From positions 3,511,628-3,575,627 of the forward strand of contig NZ_CP116619.1 of the NCBI RefSeq assembly GCF_030409055.1: DNA of 64,000 bases, written 5' to 3'. The stretch is from Trichocoleus desertorum NBK24 (GTDB lineage: Bacteria; Cyanobacteriota; Cyanobacteriia; FACHB-46). Below, piece by piece: positions 62,258 through 64,000 of this stretch (positions are counted from its first letter, which is position 1; every line of letters begins with the position of its first letter). Below the pieces are notes generated by a model. The model saw nothing but the letters and a program-made list of their open reading frames with translations. It was not told the origin of the DNA and ran no database searches. A program made the position numbers and the translations under genes.

Positions 62258-63283
62258 ATGAACCAATTTATATTAATGCTCTTTCTTGCCTTGGGTGGCG
62301 TGGGGCTTTCCGGCATAAAAACACTGAGCCAAGGGAATGAAGCGCTGGTTGAAACTTTGGGACGGTACAACGGCAAAAAGCTCAAACCGGGCTTAAACTA
62401 CGTCGTCCCTGTTTTAGATCGGGTCGTGTTTAAGGAAACTGTTCGCGAAAAAGTTTTAGACATTCCACCCCAGCAGTGCATTACCCGTGACAACGTCTCC
62501 ATCACCGTAGATGCCGTAGTCTACTGGCGCATTATGGACATGGAAAAGGCTTGGTACAAGGTGGAAAACCTCAGGTCAGCGATGGTAAACATGGTGCTGA
62601 CTCAGATCCGGGCCGAAATGGGCAAGCTGGAACTCGATGAAACCTTCACGGCGCGATCGCAAATCAGTGAAATTCTGCTCCGAGAGCTAGACATTGCCAC
62701 CGACCCTTGGGGCGTGAAAGTCACTCGTGTGGAATTGCGCGACATCGTTCCTTCTAAAGCCGTACAAGAATCGATGGAATTGCAAATGTCGGCAGAACGG
62801 CGGAAACGCGCCTCTATTCTGACTTCGGAAGGTGAGAGAGAATCAGCCGTCAACTCTGCTAGAGGCAAGGCAGAAGCTCAAGTGTTAGATGCAGAAGCGC
62901 GGCAGAAAGCGGTGATCCTTGAAGCCGAAGCACAACAAAAAAGCACCATCCTCCGCGCCCAAGCAGAGCGGCAGCAGCAAGTCCTCAAAGCGCAAGCTAC
63001 CGCTGAAGCCATCCAGATTGTCGCTAAAACCCTCAAAACTGACCCAGATGCTCGCGATACTCTGCAATTCTTGCTGGCTCAAAGCTATCTAGAAATGGGC
63101 ACTACCATTGGCAGCAGTGGCAGCAGCAAGGTGATGTTTATGGACCCGCGCAGTATTCCTGCCACCTTAGAAGGGATGCGATCGATCGTGGGCGATGGCA
63201 CCGCTCAGGCGAACAACCATGCCTCCAAGCTCGACTCTAACAATCTAGGAAACAATTTAGGAAATAATCTAGGGCTTTCCTAG
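62258..63283 (+). CDS. Slipin/stomatin-like SPFH-domain protein
   Basis: Starts with a membrane segment ([19 protein letters not shown]), then the SPFH/Band 7 domain (about 30-190) with [30 protein letters not shown] long Ala/Glu/Gln-rich coiled coil covers about 190-245, and a C-terminal tail ends in three NNLG repeats. Such proteins oligomerise into membrane scaffolds and usually pair with NfeD, here immediately upstream. Homologues act in stress tolerance and membrane protein quality control. Start ATG at 62258 has AGGAGAT about 10 bases upstream. Confidence 0.94.
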   Translation: MNQFILMLFLALGGVGLSGIKTLSQGNEALVETLGRYNGKKLKPGLNYVVPVLDRVVFKETVREKVLDIPPQQCITRDNVSITVDAVVYWRIMDMEKAWYKVENLRSAMVNMVLTQIRAEMGKLELDETFTARSQISEILLRELDIATDPWGVKVTRVELRDIVPSKAVQESMELQMSAERRKRASILTSEGERESAVNSARGKAEAQVLDAEARQKAVILEAEAQQKSTILRAQAERQQQVLKAQATAEAIQIVAKTLKTDPDARDTLQFLLAQSYLEMGTTIGSSGSSKVMFMDPRSIPATLEGMRSIVGDGTAQANNHASKLDSNNLGNNLGNNLGLS

Positions 63284-63357
63284 CCTTAAACTCGTCTCAA
63301 GGTTTCTGTGAAGGGCTACCTCTGCGATCGCGCCACCTATAGCCCTGCCGCCTATAC

Positions 63358-63377
63358 AGGTTGCTAATTAGCAACCT
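63358..63377. repeat. Perfect 20-bp palindrome over the end of the Fur-family gene
   Basis: AGGTTGCTAATTAGCAACCT is its own reverse complement. It spans the TAG stop of the repressor gene (63364-63366). A nearby 7-bp inverted repeat AGGGCTA / TAGCCCT (63312-63318 and 63340-63346) lies after the slipin stop. Either may end convergent transcripts; no T-runs follow. Confidence 0.9.
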
Positions 63378-63777
63378 CGCTGGTGCTATGAGCGATTTGG
63401 CATGGGTCGCAGAGGCCAAAAAACTCTAGGGTATGGTAATAGATTTTGAACTGATGCGATCGCTGTAGCTGGGTTTCTAGCTCATGAACAGGACATTCAT
63501 GAATGGGAATTGAGGCTCCACATTGTAGGCAAGTGAGATGGTGCTTATCTTCTTGGAGGCAGCTATACAGCGATTCACCACTCGCTAATGTGCGTACTTG
63601 TACCACACCCTCTAATTTCAGAGCATCCAAAGAGCGATAGACCGTAGCCAGACCCATACTTTGACTGTGGTTCCGCAATTCTACATAGAGATCTTGAGCA
63701 GAGACAGCTCGATTAAGAGTCTTCAGTAGGGCTAGAATGCGCTCCTGGCTGCGGGTGCGTTGAGCTTTCATAGACAA
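63364..63777 (-). CDS. Fur-family transcriptional repressor, Zur-like
   Basis: Dimeric metal-dependent repressor. The N-terminal winged helix includes RTRSQERILALLKTL and the recognition-helix stretch SMGLATVYRSLDALK. The C-terminal part has the structural zinc site with two CxxC pairs (CLQC and CDPC) and a regulatory region with HHLTC and HECPVHELE. The wording matches my memory of the cyanobacterial zinc-uptake repressor (FurB/Zur), but Fur subtype is not firmly set by sequence. The start ATG is at 63777 (alternative at residue 3). It is divergent from purS and convergent with slipin. Confidence 0.9.
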   Translation of the reverse strand: MSMKAQRTRSQERILALLKTLNRAVSAQDLYVELRNHSQSMGLATVYRSLDALKLEGVVQVRTLASGESLYSCLQEDKHHLTCLQCGASIPIHECPVHELETQLQRSHQFKIYYHTLEFFGLCDPCQIAHSTSEVAN

Positions 63778-63930
63778 ACGTTCTCAAGCGGGATTTTGGG
63801 TGAGGACGCAGTCGGTCCTTATCTTCCAAGCTAAACGATCCAGACTGCACAAATTGGAAATCGCAGCCTTAGAATTAGGAAGGCTACGGTGTATAAGCCG
63901 TCCATTCACTCTTTAAGTTAAGGCGCTGCT

Positions 63931-64000
63931 GTGACTCGAAAGTATCAGGCTCGAATCTATGTTACCCTCCGCCCCTCCGTATTGGACCCAGCAGGCACCG
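63931..64000 (+). CDS. purS: PurS, small subunit of FGAM synthase (5' end only)
   Basis: Cut by the right edge of the window: only 23 codons are visible, reading MTRKYQARIYVTLRPSVLDP and then AGT. This matches the N-terminus of PurS, the small subunit that couples PurL and PurQ in formylglycinamidine ribonucleotide synthesis. The start is GTG at 63931. It lies divergently 153 bases from the Fur-family gene, sharing a promoter gap. Confidence rests on the distinctive RIYVTLRPSVLDPAG wording. Confidence 0.85.
   Translation, partial: MTRKYQARIYVTLRPSVLDPAGT

Overview
The window reads as ordinary chromosome of a cyanobacterium. HIP1 octamers (GCGATCGC) and their cores occur throughout, inside and outside genes. 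Photosynthesis genes are present (psb27 for photosystem II assembly; the ferredoxin-thioredoxin reductase variable chain), as are a SigC-like group 2 sigma factor, heptanucleotide short tandem repeats, and C/G-rich hairpin repeats of the kind scattered in filamentous cyanobacterial genomes. I cannot name genus or species. No insertion sequence, prophage, integrase, CRISPR array, rRNA or convincing tRNA was seen.

Layout. 1-9.2 kb: 3' part of glmU, a small unknown gene, nadE, an unknown gene, priA, a 0.75-kb gene-free gap, a group 2 sigma factor and a GNAT acetyltransferase. 9.3-13.9 kb: a small unknown gene, then Anbu (ancestral proteasome-like beta subunit) facing a transglutaminase, an alpha-E protein and a circularly permuted ATP-grasp enzyme. 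This gene set is known from comparative genomics but its substrate is not. 14-18.8 kb: a Met-rich zinc-ribbon protein, a two-domain K+ channel with an atypical filter, a divergent KtrA/TrkA-type subunit, a 41-residue small ORF with its own terminator, and a CPA1 Na+/H+ antiporter. 19-29 kb: argD, a Ca2+/H+ antiporter, a frameshifted VOC protein, a sugar-type ABC permease without partners, cutA, a PiT phosphate transporter and a coiled-coil/DMT fusion. 29.5-41 kb: a diguanylate cyclase, alaS, an M41-type protease lacking its ATPase, a VanY-type carboxypeptidase, an AEC transporter, a phosphoribosyltransferase, a GNAT enzyme and a GPH-type sugar symporter.

41-51 kb: a 1099-residue histidine kinase whose first GAF domain carries both cysteines of the DXCF cyanobacteriochrome class, followed by the pstS-pstC-pstA-pstB phosphate uptake operon, psb27 and an adenosine-deaminase-family protein. 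51-64 kb: purA, ribosomal protein L25, a COG2187/COG0645 two-domain kinase, an AI-2E family transporter, a YdcF-type protein, a CHAD protein, ftrV, a large PP2C phosphatase with a zinc ribbon and a degenerate kinase-like region, an NfeD-slipin pair, a Fur-family (Zur-like) repressor, and the first 23 codons of purS at the window edge.

How the genes work together. Clear units are the pst operon (with a terminator-like hairpin between pstS and pstC), the ATP-grasp/alpha-E pair (ribosome-binding site over the upstream stop codon), the NfeD-slipin pair, and the facing K+ channel and KtrA-like genes. Most other neighbours are monocistronic or convergent, as is usual in cyanobacteria. Candidates for undescribed biology are the Anbu cluster, the AhpD-like/PAS/CBCR-like histidine kinase, hairpins abutting the start codons of L25 and of a small membrane protein, and a heptamer repeat translated in frame inside NadE.
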